Below the pieces are notes generated by a model. It was given only the letters and a program-made list of their open reading frames with translations. It did no database searches and had not been told where the DNA came from. DNA of 64,000 bases from Prinia subflava (taxonomy: Eukaryota; Chordata; Aves; Passeriformes; Cisticolidae). Shown here in pieces: positions 1 through 12,508 of this stretch. The position numbers and the translations under genes are program-made. The stretch is taken from the NCBI RefSeq assembly GCF_021018805.1, contig NC_086247.1:143298878-143362877 (forward strand), in the 5' to 3' direction. Position 1 is the first letter of the stretch. Each line of letters opens with the position of its first letter.

Positions 1-2034
1 GGCCACTGGACAGCTCAGACTCCTCTGCATGTGCCATGCCCTCACCTCCTGGACCCTGCCATTCCCTGAAAACACATCATCATCCTCAGTCCAGCCAGTC
101 CCTTGGCTTGTGTAAACTGATAGTGCAGTCTTATTTAAGTGGAAATAGGTTGTGTGAGTCTAGCCAGGAGTCTGGTTTGTACCTCACAATAGGTTTTAGC
201 TTTAAAAAGCCAGAGTTTTTCTGCTTGTCAAAAAAAGCAGACAAAAGCTCTGTCTCTGACAAGCGCTCTCTATAAGCTTCAGCAGCTGTTTCATTTCAAC
301 TTTGCCCATGAAGAAAGCTGTATTGTGGAGCAGGGTAGGGATAACTTGTGTCAAAAGCTTTTTAAAAGTTACATTGAAAGCATATTTCATCTTCAAAATT
401 TAAGTGGCTTATCCAACTTGTGGTAACTGGAATCAGCTTTCCTTATATTGATGCAGGGTGTCCCTCAGCTAGTCACAAAAATTCAGCTGAGGCAGCAGTT
501 TGGGGACAGCAGAAGAGCCATCACTGCTGAGAATGTGTGTGCCATGACATGCTGCAGCCCTGTGAAGGGTTTAGGGGTGCTGGCACTGCATGCCTTCTCC
601 TGTTGTCCATGGAGATCAAATCTGAGCCTGGACCTACAGCAGGAGGTGAGGTTGGTGGGCTTTTATCTCAGCCCCTGTGCTTAAAGAGCACAAACTGCCA
701 GGGAGGAGGTTTGGCAGTTTGGTTTGGGTGGGAGAAATAAGAAAATCCATGTCTGGCATTGTAAGGCACCTGAGAATTCATAGTGAAACAGCCTGGACAC
801 ACTTGTACACATCCCACTGCGTCCTGCATGGCTGTACCTACTGTTACAAGCCCTTTCTGGTGAGTAAGGTTAGTTTGCCTCCTGAGTGCTGTCTGCAATC
901 CCTTCCTTCCCCAGCCAAACCCACCCGGATGCCAATGCGTGCTGGGTTTGGGGGATTATTGATGAAAGCTGAGCAAGACACCACATGTGGCAAGCTAATT
1001 AGAGGGATCCCAAAACAGTGAATATCCATGAGCGTGGTAAAAATGCATGAATAGAGCCCAGGGGAGTATATTCTCAAATCAGACATGCAGTTTGCTTTGG
1101 AACTGGAGGAGAAGCTGAGCAACTGAGCTCTGCACATCAAGTGGAAATCTCCTTCTGTACACATTAAGGCTGATTGTTTGCTGAAAACGCCTCACAACTC
1201 ATTTGATAAAAGCAGCAAATAATCATTGCTTGTGTAGAGGAGATGGGGAAATGTACATTTAACACTTTTCAACAACTCCCCTAATGCTGTTAGGGCATTT
1301 GTCTATTTTTACACCAATTTAAAAAATGCAGTCCCTGAAGGTCACTCTTTAGGAAAGGCCTTAATTAAGATTTCTGCCTGCAGTAAATTGTATGAAGTCT
1401 AATACATCACGCTGTAGCAACCCAGATACAGATCATTGGCTACCTTGATCCAGTCATGTGGTATGAGCAAATATTACCATTTTCTTACCATCAAGGATCA
1501 TTTTACAATGTGAATAAAAAGATTAGCAGCATCAGGTTTTCTTGAGATGATAGAAAAATGTCTGCCATTCAGGCTAAATAAAGCATTCTGTTAGGCAGTG
1601 AAGGTCAAATGGAGACATATACTTTACTGAGAGAAAAATGCAAATCTTCTTTGCATCATAAATATTAAAAACAATACTGTTTAAAAGGTCTAATTTATTT
1701 TTATTGAATTAATTTCCTTCCATCTGTTTTCCTGCTCTTTCCCTATGGAGCTGCAAGGGCTATCATTCCCAAACCAAGGACAAATCCTCTCTGCCTGCCG
1801 AGCCTGAAAGTTCAGAGTGGATGCATTTCCCATCCAGAACTTTTAAGCTCTTTTCCTCCAAACCACCCAAAGCTCTGGCTATGTTCAAAGGCAAAAGCAT
1901 CTACTCAGTACCTCATTCCTGAATCCATCTCTTTAACCCCTTCTGCTCTCACTGCAAACTTTTCCCCCCAGTTCTTCATGGGAGAGCCCCTATGCATTCC
2001 AGAGGTTGCACATAGAGACAAAAGCTCTTTCTTC
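1..2034. other. Intronic DNA without recognised features
   Basis: No gene or repeat is recognised. The part from about 1140 to 1720 is smooth AT-rich sequence with homeobox-like TTAATTAAG (1361-1369) and no simple repeats. It has the look of old, possibly conserved noncoding DNA, but that is only an impression. Confidence 0.4.
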
Positions 2035-2385
2035 AGAGACAGCTGCAAGATCATTTTCTCTCTACAGCCACCTGAAAGCGAGGTTGTAGTGAGGTGGAGG
2101 TTGGTCTTTTTTTTCCAGGTAACAGTATGAGAGGAAATGGCCTCAAGTTTCATTAGGGGAGGTTTAGATTGGATATGAGAAAAAAAATCTTTACAGCAAG
2201 AGTGGTTAGACACTGGAATGGGATACCTAGTGGAAGTGGTGGAATCATCATCCCTGCTAAAGTTCAAAAAGAATGTGGATGTGGCAACTGGGGGCGTAGT
2301 TTAGTGGTGACATACAGCAGTGCTAAATTAACATTTAGATTTGATGATCTTAGAGGTCTTTTCCAACCTCAACAATTCTCAGACC
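2035..2385 (+). mobile_element. CR1 LINE 3'-end fragment
   Basis: The sequence follows the CR1 ORF2 C-terminal/3'-end pattern in order: TCTCTACAGCCACCTGAAAG, GAGGAAATGGCCTCAAGTT, GGTTTAGATTGGATATGAG, CACTGGAATGGGATACC, a TTTAGTGGTGAC block, then GATGATCTTAGAGGTCTTTTC and CAACAATTCT. It is 5'-truncated and diverged, with indels. The 5' edge is approximate. Confidence 0.9.
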
Positions 2386-4156
2386 CTATATTCAGTACCA
2401 TAACAGGTACCCCTTTCAAGTTTTCAAATTTCCATTTCTATTCAGCAAAAGGCCTTCCATTTTTGCTTCTGTCCATGCACCATTATCCAAATAAATACTT
2501 GAGTTCCTGCCTTAGATAAGCTATCTTCATAGTGAAAAGGACCCTATTTTGGATGGCTCTTACTTCTCAAGAATAAAATATTTCTGTAAAGTGTTTTCAG
2601 ATATACTCAGGAGTGCTAATAAACTGGAAAAGCAAAAGTACTCATCTGTTGTTAATGGTGGTGCCTGTGAAACCTCAATCCTATTGCCAGGAATGGAGAA
2701 GACAGAGGTGCTTATTAGTGGAAGGGATGAGTGATATAATTAAACATGAACCAAACCCAGACATTGCTCTCAAGTGTCAAAGATTGACTTATTAGGGATG
2801 CTTGAATTAGGGGCAGGGGACTAGAAAAATTCATACAACTACTGATCCTCTTTCCCCCACACAAACTACAAGGCAGATTCAAATCAAGTGTGTGTGGCAG
2901 GTTGAGCATGGAGTTTGTTTTCAGATGGAATTAGCTGTCAACAAGACAGGAGGTTCTTTGAAACTGGCAGCTTTCGAGGGGGAGGAGGAGTTAAATCAAA
3001 GCCTTCAGTAGCTGTGATGTTTCCCTCCACTCTCTCATGTCAGTTCTCAGCACTGCTGATGTCCCACCCCATCCCAAAGCAGAAATTATTAAGAACTAAA
3101 TAAAAAAATGTTCTTGCAGATTTTCCTTCATAGCCAGAAAAATCCCTAAATAATCATTTTCTTTGAAATCTTCCCATGAGTAGTCCCCATTTCCTCAGTA
3201 ATACTTCTGCCCCAACTATCTGTGCTTCCTCTTTCCTCTACTGAATGGCTGCAGTGTTTTGGGCTTTGTTTTCACTACAGCTGCAATTACAAGGAGCTGG
3301 CTCTTGCAAACATATTCCTTGTCACGTCCTCAGAATATGTCTAGGCATGGCAGGTTTTGGGGACAGGCAGATCCCCATGTCTCACAGATCACACCTTTCC
3401 CTGGGAAGACCTGGGATCACAAATTGCCAGAGTTGGCCTGGTGTGCACCAGGAGCACAATGCTCTGGAAGGTCAGCAGCAACTGAATTTGTTAGGAGCTC
3501 ACCAGCACGTCTTCCAAAACATCTGAGATTCTCAAAATGACTGGCAGAGGCAAGGAGGAATGTGCATTCATAGGGTCTGTCATCTGCATGGGGCCATATC
3601 CCAAGTACAAGCTCCATCACTTCTCTGAATTGCAGAGATTACTGCTTATTCTGCATAATATAAGCACTTGAAAAGAAAAGGAAAAATAGAAAAAATTCTT
3701 CTTTGTCTTTAAGACTGGAACTCATTCTATAGTTTTCCTTTTTATGTCTACTGGACGACAGCATTTCTCTTTACCAGCTGTCAAGTGAAGAATAATTTAG
3801 TGTTTTAGCCTTGTGCATCATAAGAGGCCAGTAATCAACCACCCCTAGAGTCCTGGTAGCATTTAATATTGCATCTTTTTAGGGCATGGCAGCATAGGTG
3901 GCCTTGAGAATGTGAGGGTGAAAAAACAGCAGTGGGTATTTAAAAGAGGCCTGTCTTTAACAGAAACAGACAGTATTCTTCCTTTCTTGATATGCAAAAT
4001 GCCCCTGTTAGAAACAGGTGACAGCAGCATTTCGAAGCAGTCAGGAGTGCAGCAGCCTAACTACCTTCTTGTCTTTCATTATTTAACTTCACTGTCATGT
4101 TGAGGGAGGGTTTTAGTAAATGTCTTGCTGCCACAAAGATGAATGCTAGATATATG
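2386..4156. other. Intronic DNA without recognised features
   Basis: No gene, RNA or transposon is recognised between the first CR1 relic and the GATA microsatellite. The open frames here are short and not convincing. Confidence 0.4.

Positions 4157-4221
<65 letters not shown>
4157..4221. repeat. (GATA)16 microsatellite
   Basis: This is an uninterrupted GATA run of about 65 bp, 16 units plus one base. A pure array this long is likely length-polymorphic. It creates a spurious Leu/Ser/Ile/Tyr repeat frame on the minus strand. Confidence 0.98.
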
Positions 4222-4871
4222 GAAAGTCTTCACATGAGAAAGAGGCAGTTTACCTATGACTTTCTTGCATGTCACTTCTCAAGCAGATTTTCAAGGATTT
4301 TTTTCTCCCCTTTGCAGCTGAGTGAGAGAAATATGGCCTGCACACGAGAGATAATATTGTCCTGGGAAATATCGAGTGGATTAATGTATTTCTACTGAAG
4401 CTAGCAGGAAATTGTGTTTCAGTTTGTGCTTATGTGCTTATTGTGAATACGTCATATTGAGAACAATTTGTTAAACAAGAAACATAGGGTGCTAAAAAAA
4501 TCAAAAGGTACAATAAACTGGAATGTCAGGTTCTATAATAGACTTGATGTGTATCTGTATTGTCAATAACCCTGATGCCAACGCTGACTCTCTTCATTCT
4601 TGTTTTATAATGAAACAAAGAAGACTGTTGTTTTGCAAGTTATTTATGATCCATCTCTAAGATTTCCTATACTTGTGGAACATATCATTGATGGGACCTC
4701 AGACTTACTCACTACTGCAGCTGGCTGAGATGTTTCCATAGCCACCACCTGCCTCTGTGCAGGAGCCTTCCTAGGATTCTGAAAGCTAATTCAACAGCAA
4801 GGGGGCTTGGCAGCATGCAATTAAAGCCTCTCCTATTTAGAAGAACAGACTTTGTCCTTTTGGTGTCATTT

Positions 4872-4973
4872 CTGTGTGTGCATATGTGTGTGTGTGTAAA
4901 TATATATATATAGATGTGTGTGTGTATGTATATATATCTGTGTGTATATATATATATGTATTATATATATAAA
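4872..4973. repeat. Compound (TG)n/(TA)n alternating tract
   Basis: Mixed TG, TA and short interruptions (CAT, GATG, CTG) form about 100 bp of nearly pure alternating purine-pyrimidine sequence. It is a decayed compound microsatellite. Confidence 0.95.
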
Positions 4974-7900
4974 GCCAAGGAACTAAAAGTAGCTAAAGGG
5001 CAGAGGGTCTGGTTCTCCTCTTTTTCCTTTGGAAGCAGAATATTTCCCTTCAAACCACGGACAGCGGATCTGTATTGGCACTTCGATCTCTCAGAGTGTT
5101 TATGCTGGGTGTGTGTCAGTGTTGGGCAGTAGTTCCTCTCTGTAGGTGACACTTTTAAATGAGAGTTCTTCCTGCTGCTGAAGTGTCTGATCACGTTTCC
5201 ATGGAAACCAAGGTCAGATTATGGGAGAAAGGTTTAGGGGATATTTTTTTCCTTAATTACTTTAAAATCTCACCTTATTTTCATCTTTCTGCTGTCCATT
5301 TTTCACAGAAGAGAAAGTAAATTTTTTCTATTCCTATCTATTATTTATGTTGCACCACCTCCATGTGGGTGTACAGACATACATGCCATGGTTTACATGT
5401 CATTTAACAGAGGGAACCTTAACTGAACTTTAGGTTGAGTTTTCTCTTGCTTACATGTCTGTCTTCAGCTCTAGAAGCACAATAAGAAATATGATTCAAT
5501 GCAACATGAGCAGCACCAAGTTATAACAGTGCTGTAGTTTTGACTGCTCAGCAGTAGAGACAAATTATTCTGACATTGGAAGTAAAATAATTATTCCAGG
5601 CCAGGGTCATTGCACCACACAGGGCAGTTGCTAGGACCACTTCCCAGCTGCATCATCAGTTAAGTTCAACCTTTGGTCATTCTTCCTTCCTTCATTCCAT
5701 AGAAAAAAATGGCATATTTCTAAGGGGCTAGAGAAAAATAAATTCCACCTGCTATCCTCAACAGTTTGAGGATATGGCATTGAGAAAGTGGCCCATGTCA
5801 CCACTGGAACATAGACTGGAAAACTTGTCACCACAAGAAATAAATTACCAGAGCTGATAGTGTATGAAATTTTATGTGGTTTTGACGGGCTCTGTCTCAG
5901 CTAATGCCTGGCATGTAGTCTGAAGAACTTTCTGCAGTGAAATGATAAGGGAGACAGACACTTCCAGAGGGAGTCTGCCCTGTCCTGAGCCAGAGGTATT
6001 CAAGGCAATTAGCTTAAACATTGACCTTTCAGGTGGATAAGGCTAGATAAAACAGTAGGGTAGGATTTAAAAAGTAGACACTGAACAGTACAGAAAAGAA
6101 ATGGATAGAGATGGCATGTGCACTGAAAAATCCTCCTTACAAATATATCTGTATTGGAACCAGTGCTAAATATGAGAGCTGGCCTTCATAAATGTAATGT
6201 CTCTCATTAGCTGCATCCATAGTTATCCTTCTCAAATCCTTTTATGACAAAATAAAGGTATTTTTACAGATCTGGCCGTACAAAATATTTCTCTTTCCTG
6301 AATAACACAGCAAAATGTCTTTTTCATTTAAAAAAAAAAATCAAGTGATTTTTTTTGGAAGTGAGGAGGAAGCTTTTCTCTGCTTTCATGCTGGCTGGCA
6401 GGATTTTTTTATACCTTGGCTTTTTATTTTATCCTGAAACTCATATTGCTATCAAGGGCACACTCTACACTGCCATCAGTGTATAAAAAAGCAATTAAAT
6501 CCCTCCTGGGTGTCAAAAAGTAACCTGGCTGTCAGCACTGTATGTGCAGACAATCCCACATCAGTCAGTGATATCAGAGATGTGACCAAGGGAAAAATGT
6601 AACAGGAAAGGAATGTAAGAGGTTGACATGAACCCATGTAGGTTCCTTAGTTTTGTACCCAGCCAAGGGAATGGACATTTGGATAAAATTTTTGAGGGGG
6701 AGGATTGAGGCTCTGGGTGTTTTACATGCCTGGGATCTAGCTGGTGTGAGGCAGGAGGAGAGAGGAGTACTGCTGGGCCCGTCTATCCTGCCAGGTAAAT
6801 GGTTCACCTCTGCAGAGCTGAGTGTGCAAGCACACAAGGGCCTTCCTCTGTGCTCTGTCCTCTAGAGATCCAGAGAAAAATGGGGACAGTCACAGAAAAC
6901 AGGCGTGGGTCAGAGTCTGTGAGTGTGCATTAGCTGGCTGTGGACAAGGATAAAGCATCCTCGCTGTTTTGGGTAAGTGTGATGGACTGCCAGGATGAAT
7001 TGTCAGTCTGCCCTGGAGACCCTGCCCTGCGTTTCAGCTTCCTCCCTGAAAATGCTCAGTTGAGTCAATCTTTGATACAAGAAACTAGTTAAGGTGGGTG
7101 TCGTCAGATCACTGGGCTGGAAAAGCACAGTAAACCCTCTTGCCTGCTGAATGAGCATTAGGCTCAGCCAGAGCCAGACCACGGGAGCAGTGCAGAGAGC
7201 TTTTGCTGAAAACTGCATCACTTGAATGTTGAGCTACTGTATTAATTAATTGGGGATGCAAGTCAGGTTTTCCAGACACTAAATCAACTTCATAACAGGT
7301 TATTCATGAATAATTTCAACCTAGTTTTCCATTATTAATAATTATTTGTACAATAATGTGACATCAAGAGCCCTAATAAATGTGAGGTTTTATTGTGCTG
7401 GACACTCTACAAACAACATAATAAGGGACAAGCTGATAAGTCTTTTTAGTGGGCTGAATGAATTGATCAGCTTTACCTGGAAAGACTCTCTAGCCATAAC
7501 AGGATTTCACTGTAGAGCTGCCTGAGAATGAAGGGTCCCAACCCTATTTCCAGAAGAACCACAGGCCTTTCCAAGCTGCCCAGAAATACAAAGAACAGGG
7601 TCAGGAATACATGGCACTGCCACGAGGGCAAAAGGCAGCTTTGGTAAAACAGGAGGCATGGGATCCCTAAGGTCAGGTGTGGGTGCAAGGCTCAATACAG
7701 ACTAGAAGGTGGTAATGCAACATAAGGCAGATATTTTGCAATAGAAACATTACAGTTACTACTGGGTATCTTCCTCTCTTCCATATAATTTTTTTCCTCT
7801 CCTTGTTCATAAACTGCACTGAACCCAAGAAAACCTGCCTGAAGGAAAGTTTAGTGTTGCCTAATTTTGTTTATCCCCACAGAAAGGTTTGGTTTTACCC

Positions 7901-8550
7901 AGGTGATGGTTTTATGCATGTGATGCTGTCTTACAGCCAAACATTAAAAAAACAGAAGTAAACATGGCTTTCTCTAGAGCCTAGAGCTAAGTGCCTAACA
8001 AATGTCATCTGTAACACATATTTCATCTAGAGAGAGGAAAGGCCACTGCTCTGGGTAGCTGATGGGTGATCAGAAAAAAAAACATTATTTGTTGTTTTAT
8101 TACTGTGATTATTACTGTGGAAATGCAGCCAAAGTATTATATCTGTAGAAGAGAATTCAAAAGGACATTTTCAGTGAGGTGACTGGACTAATGGAATGGT
8201 GTGAAGTGCCTTGGCTTGGTAGACTGACCTTGAACCCAAACCCACTGTCTTAGTTTCATTACATGTCATGGTGATTTGGGTTTTGTGGTTTGGTTTGGGT
8301 TTTTTTAAATAAATATCTTATTCCGATTTTCCTTGTACCTTATTACAGAGGAAGGACCAAAACTAATCCTTTCTAATACTAGTAAATTTCACAGTATCTT
8401 TTTCTTTTAAAATACTATAATACTGTAAGCTTTAAAAATAATTTTTCAGCCATTTTAGGGAGCCTATGTTAGGGAAAAAAAAGGATTGTTTTTGACAACC
8501 ATACCGTCCAACATATTAAAAACATATTGCCTGAGAAGTGATGGTTATAA
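4974..8550. other. Intronic DNA; palindromic motifs only
   Basis: No gene or transposon is recognised. Two perfect 14-bp palindromes stand out: GTTTCCATGGAAAC at 5195-5208 (RFX X-box-like) and TTATTCATGAATAA at 7300-7313. The area 7290-7480 is AT-rich, with repeated TTAAT/ATTAAT homeobox-type cores. Confidence 0.4.
5195..5208. promoter_or_regulatory. RFX X-box-like palindrome
   Basis: GTTTCCATGGAAAC is a perfect palindrome differing from the RFX dimer consensus GTTGCCATGGCAAC by one base in each half. A 14-bp palindrome is expected a few times in 64 kb by chance, so the call rests on the motif resemblance only. Confidence 0.3.
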
Positions 8551-8554
8551 ATAG

Positions 8555-8645
8555 CTGGCATTGTAGCTCAATACATTAGTGTGCTACTCTTTGATTCCTC
8601 TATAATTATAGAATGAAAGCTTCAATCCCTGCATTGGGTGAGCAC
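8555..8645 (+). mobile_element. Possible tRNA-derived SINE head
   Basis: A box-A-like GTAGCTCAAT at 8563-8572 is followed 56 bp later by a box-B-like GCTTCAATCCC at 8619-8629, in a segment of about tRNA length. The middle does not fold as an intact tRNA, so a decayed SINE or tRNA pseudogene is likelier than a functional tRNA. The family is not recognised. Confidence 0.3.
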
Positions 8646-11407
8646 TTAAAATTACAGCTGAGGTTGTAAATTGCTGGTCTTCAATGTCCTAGCCAGACAG
8701 ATTGCTTTCAGTTCATAAAGAGAAATTCAGTGTTGTGTCAGAGGCAGATTTCCCAGTGAGCTTATTGTCTTCTGTTTAAAACTAGTAAGTGAACTAAAGG
8801 AAATGCCAGAACATTTCACAATGTACCAACATAAGCAACAATTCTTATTTTCAAAAACAAGCAGCACCAGTGTTGCCTCAAAATGTTCACATTGTTGGTA
8901 TTGATTTTCGTTTTACACATCCCCAAGAACAAAACATACCAGATAATAGATTGTTTTTATTAGTTTCACTGGATGCTGTATCAGTAATGGGTTTAACTCT
9001 TTTGTGAAGGTAACGCCTTGGGCCTTTTGAACCTGTTGATGGACATTTGATTCCAAGTGCCAATCTGTCAGCAGGAACCCTAATCAGCACAACCCACCTC
9101 CCCCCTTCCCAGGAAACACTGTGTGAATTCTCATTCTCAGGAGTCTTCTAATAAAATACTATCTACTTAGGATTGTGTCTGAAACAAAATAAAGCTAGGT
9201 ATTAGGCCCAGAGGTTAATTTCACCTTTTTTAAGCACTGCAGAGTTGTCTGAATGAAATCCTTTTGCCAGTGTCTAAAGCAATGTCTGACGATGCAACTA
9301 CCTATTGAAAAAAGTCATATTGGTAGTGTCCACTCAAGATTTGTGCATGGATAGCAAAGTGTGCTGCTTAAATAAATGTGTAGGTAGCTGCCTAATACAT
9401 GACTGAGTCGATTCAATGGAGAGCTGCCCATTGAACATCCTGGATTTTCACGTTAGGGTGAATATGAGATCAGCAGCATTCAAATGCCGGAGCATTTGGG
9501 TAAGGTGACCCTGTCAACACTGGATGCTCTGTCTGTAGCTCTTGAAATGATCATGGAAGGCAAATGTGCTCTGGATGTATTTGCTGGGAAAAGAAGTATT
9601 TCTACCTTGTTGTAATCATGATTTTGTCGCAGCAAAAAGGTAAAGAAACAACTGGGCAATGAGATGAGCTGATCAGGAACAGCTAAGTTGATGCTGGCAT
9701 GATATTTGTGTAGCATTATGAGGAAACATATTCAAAAATTGTTAAAAGACTCAGGAAAACCTAAGTGCCTGTGGAGCTTGTCTATGAAAATAGAAAGTTC
9801 CTTGGGAATTTTTGGCCAGTATACCAGGACTTAAGTAGCAGTTTCATAAAACACAAACCTGTTTTATGAAAAAATCTACCAGATTAGGTTAGATGGAAGC
9901 TCAGATAAGGACACATATTTTTCAGCATGCCTCGTATTTTTCACTGTCTTATAGTAATATGAAGCTTATATGAAAGAAGCAGTAGTTACTAAGGTCAATC
10001 AATATCTTGAATCTTTCACCAGAATTATTAAAAAAATATATATGACTGTAGGGTTAATGCAAAACATAATCTAAAAAGACGAAAAACTCAGTTGTGAAAC
10101 TGAAGAGGTTTTAGATAGAATTTTAAATTCATGAGATGATGCCTTTTAACAGGAATGAGAGGGAAACTTGTTTGAGCAGGAAAACTGGAAGATGAAGATG
10201 GCCAGTCTGTCGTGAGCTCATTTCAGCCATGAAGAAGCTAAGCATCAGTTCAGATTCTGTGAAAAATAACCTTGTAGTGTATGCTGTGCACTCTTCTCTC
10301 CACAGCTGAGACCAGGTGGGCAGCTGTGTCAGAAACATCCATGCCAATAAACACAGAAATTTGCTTCTTTAGTCTTCACATTCAGATGCTTGTGGACAAA
10401 TGCCACACCAAGAGAGATAATCATCAGGACATGTATGACCCAGGTGCCTGTTTTCATACAGCTGCAGAGGTGAAATCAGGGCTTGGTGAGTTAATTTTCA
10501 ATTGCTTTGATGGAGAAGGTTGGCTCTTTTTATGCAAGCATTTTCTGTGGTTTGTGGAAATGAAACAATATTGTTCATCTGGATAACCTTTCACATGAAA
10601 GGCCTTTTGATATTTTGATATTTGTCTGTCAAAGTCAAAGGATCACAGCATTATTCTAGATGTAGGTGGTTGCTTGCAGTTTGAAACACGTCTTTTTACC
10701 TATAAAAAGTTAAGTCAGGAATAAACTCTAATCCTTTTAAAATAAATACATATTGGCTTTAAACATATTAAAATAGGCTTGAGAGCTTATTCCTTTTGCT
10801 CTTAGATTGAATTGTTTTTTGCAGTGTGCTCCTAACCTCATTGTTCTATTAATCTGGCTTTGTCGGCAGAAGCAGAGCAAAAGCTGCTGCCTTTTTATAT
10901 AGAAAAAGCTACATTTGCAGCAAAAAAAAAGCATCTTTTCTCTAGATCAGGATGTATATAAAAATGGAAGGAAGATGGAAAACCTGTAGTTATTCTGAAA
11001 GTGCGAACAATTATTTGATTAAATAGGTTTTTAGGATTTCAGTATACACATTTTCAAGCTGGGCCAAAGAATTCTTACTGTTAAGGTAACAGGATGTTTC
11101 TGAGGTCAGTGATTTTGAATTTGCTTTGAATTTATAAGCAAGAGCTTACTGAGGAAAGGAAGGAAACAGCTGAGTATTTTATTTTGTTGTTAATACAAGG
11201 AAAATATCCACTTTATTGCAGCATGTCTTATGGAGTAGGTGAGTGAGATGAAAATAATGCATCTACCCACAAGATGAATGACATTTTATGTATTGAAAAT
11301 ACCTACTTTTGATGATAAAGAGCATGAGTTAATCACTCCATATTGCTAAGCTTGTAATTAAAACACACACCCCAAATTAATGGAATATTAACAGAGAATA
11401 ATTTAGA
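8646..11407. other. Intronic DNA with a short hairpin
   Basis: No gene or known transposon is seen. A perfect 12-bp stem (9842-9853 with 9860-9871, 6-nt loop) is the only structure noted. Confidence 0.4.
9842..9871. repeat. 12-bp perfect inverted repeat, 6-nt loop
   Basis: TTTCATAAAACA pairs with TGTTTTATGAAA. It is AT-rich, so chance occurrence in 64 kb is quite possible. Confidence 0.8.
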
Positions 11408-11780
11408 TTCAAAGGGACTTCTGGAGGTCATCTTGTGCAAGGTCCTGCTCATGTTGCTCAGAGCCTTGTCCTGTCAAGTTCTGAAAATCTCCACTGACAA
11501 TGTTTCCACCATGGTTCTGTTTTGTTTTTCTCTTTGTATGGGGCCAGAAATGCTGTTATGTACAACCTTTGCTGTCTCCATAATTCTCTCTTCTCTTTAC
11601 TTAACCAAATACTTTTCATTCCTTAAATAATGTGTAAGACAACATTCTTTCCAGTCTTGCAATCATTTTCATTATTCTTCTCTGAACCTGCTTGAGATAT
11701 CATCTATGTTACACCAGATTTTACTGATGTTCCCTGGCACTGCTTGTACCATATCAAATACCATGCCCTGCAACCCTCCT
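11408..11780 (-). mobile_element. Old CR1 LINE fragment, antisense
   Basis: Read on the + strand it follows the reverse complement of an older CR1 3' end: GGGACTTCTGGAGGTCATCT, GCTCAGAGCCTTGTCCTGTC, AAGTTCTGAAAATCTCCA, and later TTCTCTGAACCTGCTTGAGA. The first 130 bp match best; the remainder is strongly diverged and its right edge is uncertain. Confidence 0.7.
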
Positions 11781-12460
11781 ATTCAGTGTTTGTGAATTAT
11801 CCCTGGTAATTCTTTAACCTTACTAATTAGAGGCATCAGCATACAAATAGCTCACACCAAATGTTTTCTTGACTCACAGTTTTTTAGGACAGAATCCTGT
11901 ATCTTGTTAGCAGAGGTCCTTGTTTCTCCATGTTTTATTTGAGCAACTTCATCTGAACAACTGTAGCTATCAACAACTGACCTAAATACCATTTGCAGTT
12001 GTTTGAGAGAAATTAATTTCAGAGTGCAGTTCCTCTCTTTATAAACCACTTGTCTTAATTGGCTGAATGAACCACACACTCCAAATTCCTGTATCTCTCC
12101 ATTGTCTCTTCACATGGCTAATGTGTTCCTTTCCCTGAGGAGAACAAGAATTCGTTCCATTAATTCCTGTAGAATCTTTATATCTGTTAAATGTAAATGT
12201 GCACGTGTGTGCAGATACATAGGTGTGCATACAGGCAGCTTTCTAAGCATGTATGGATGTTAAAGTGTTGGTATATCACATTTCTGAATAAAAAGATAAA
12301 TAGTTGTACTGGAGAGCTCCTGCACAGCTTCCCTGGATGCACCAGCACAATCCAATCAGATATTATCTGTTTCATACCCACACTTACTGTCCTATGAGCA
12401 TCTTGGGCTGATAAGATGCTGAAACAACTGATCCAAAAATATACCATAATCTTTCTCTGC
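11781..12460. other. Intronic DNA, possibly repeat-derived
   Basis: No gene is seen. The sequence between the old CR1 relic and the poly-T tract has the texture of a decayed repeat, but I cannot name a family. Confidence 0.3.
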
Positions 12461-12508
12461 TTTTTTTTTTCTTTCTTTTTTTTTTTTTTTTTTTTTGCCT
12501 TTTTTTTT
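12461..12508. repeat. Poly-T rich tract
   Basis: This is a T-rich run of about 47 bp: ten Ts, CTTTC, about 21 Ts, GCC, then nine Ts. It is low-complexity sequence; no retroposed body is recognised next to it on either side. Confidence 0.95.

Noticed and set aside
4057..4275. Minus-strand frame with LSIY repeats
   Set aside because: It is a translation of the GATA microsatellite.
8555..8645. Functional tRNA gene
   Set aside because: Box A and box B words are present, but the stems do not pair as a cloverleaf. It was kept only as a possible SINE head.
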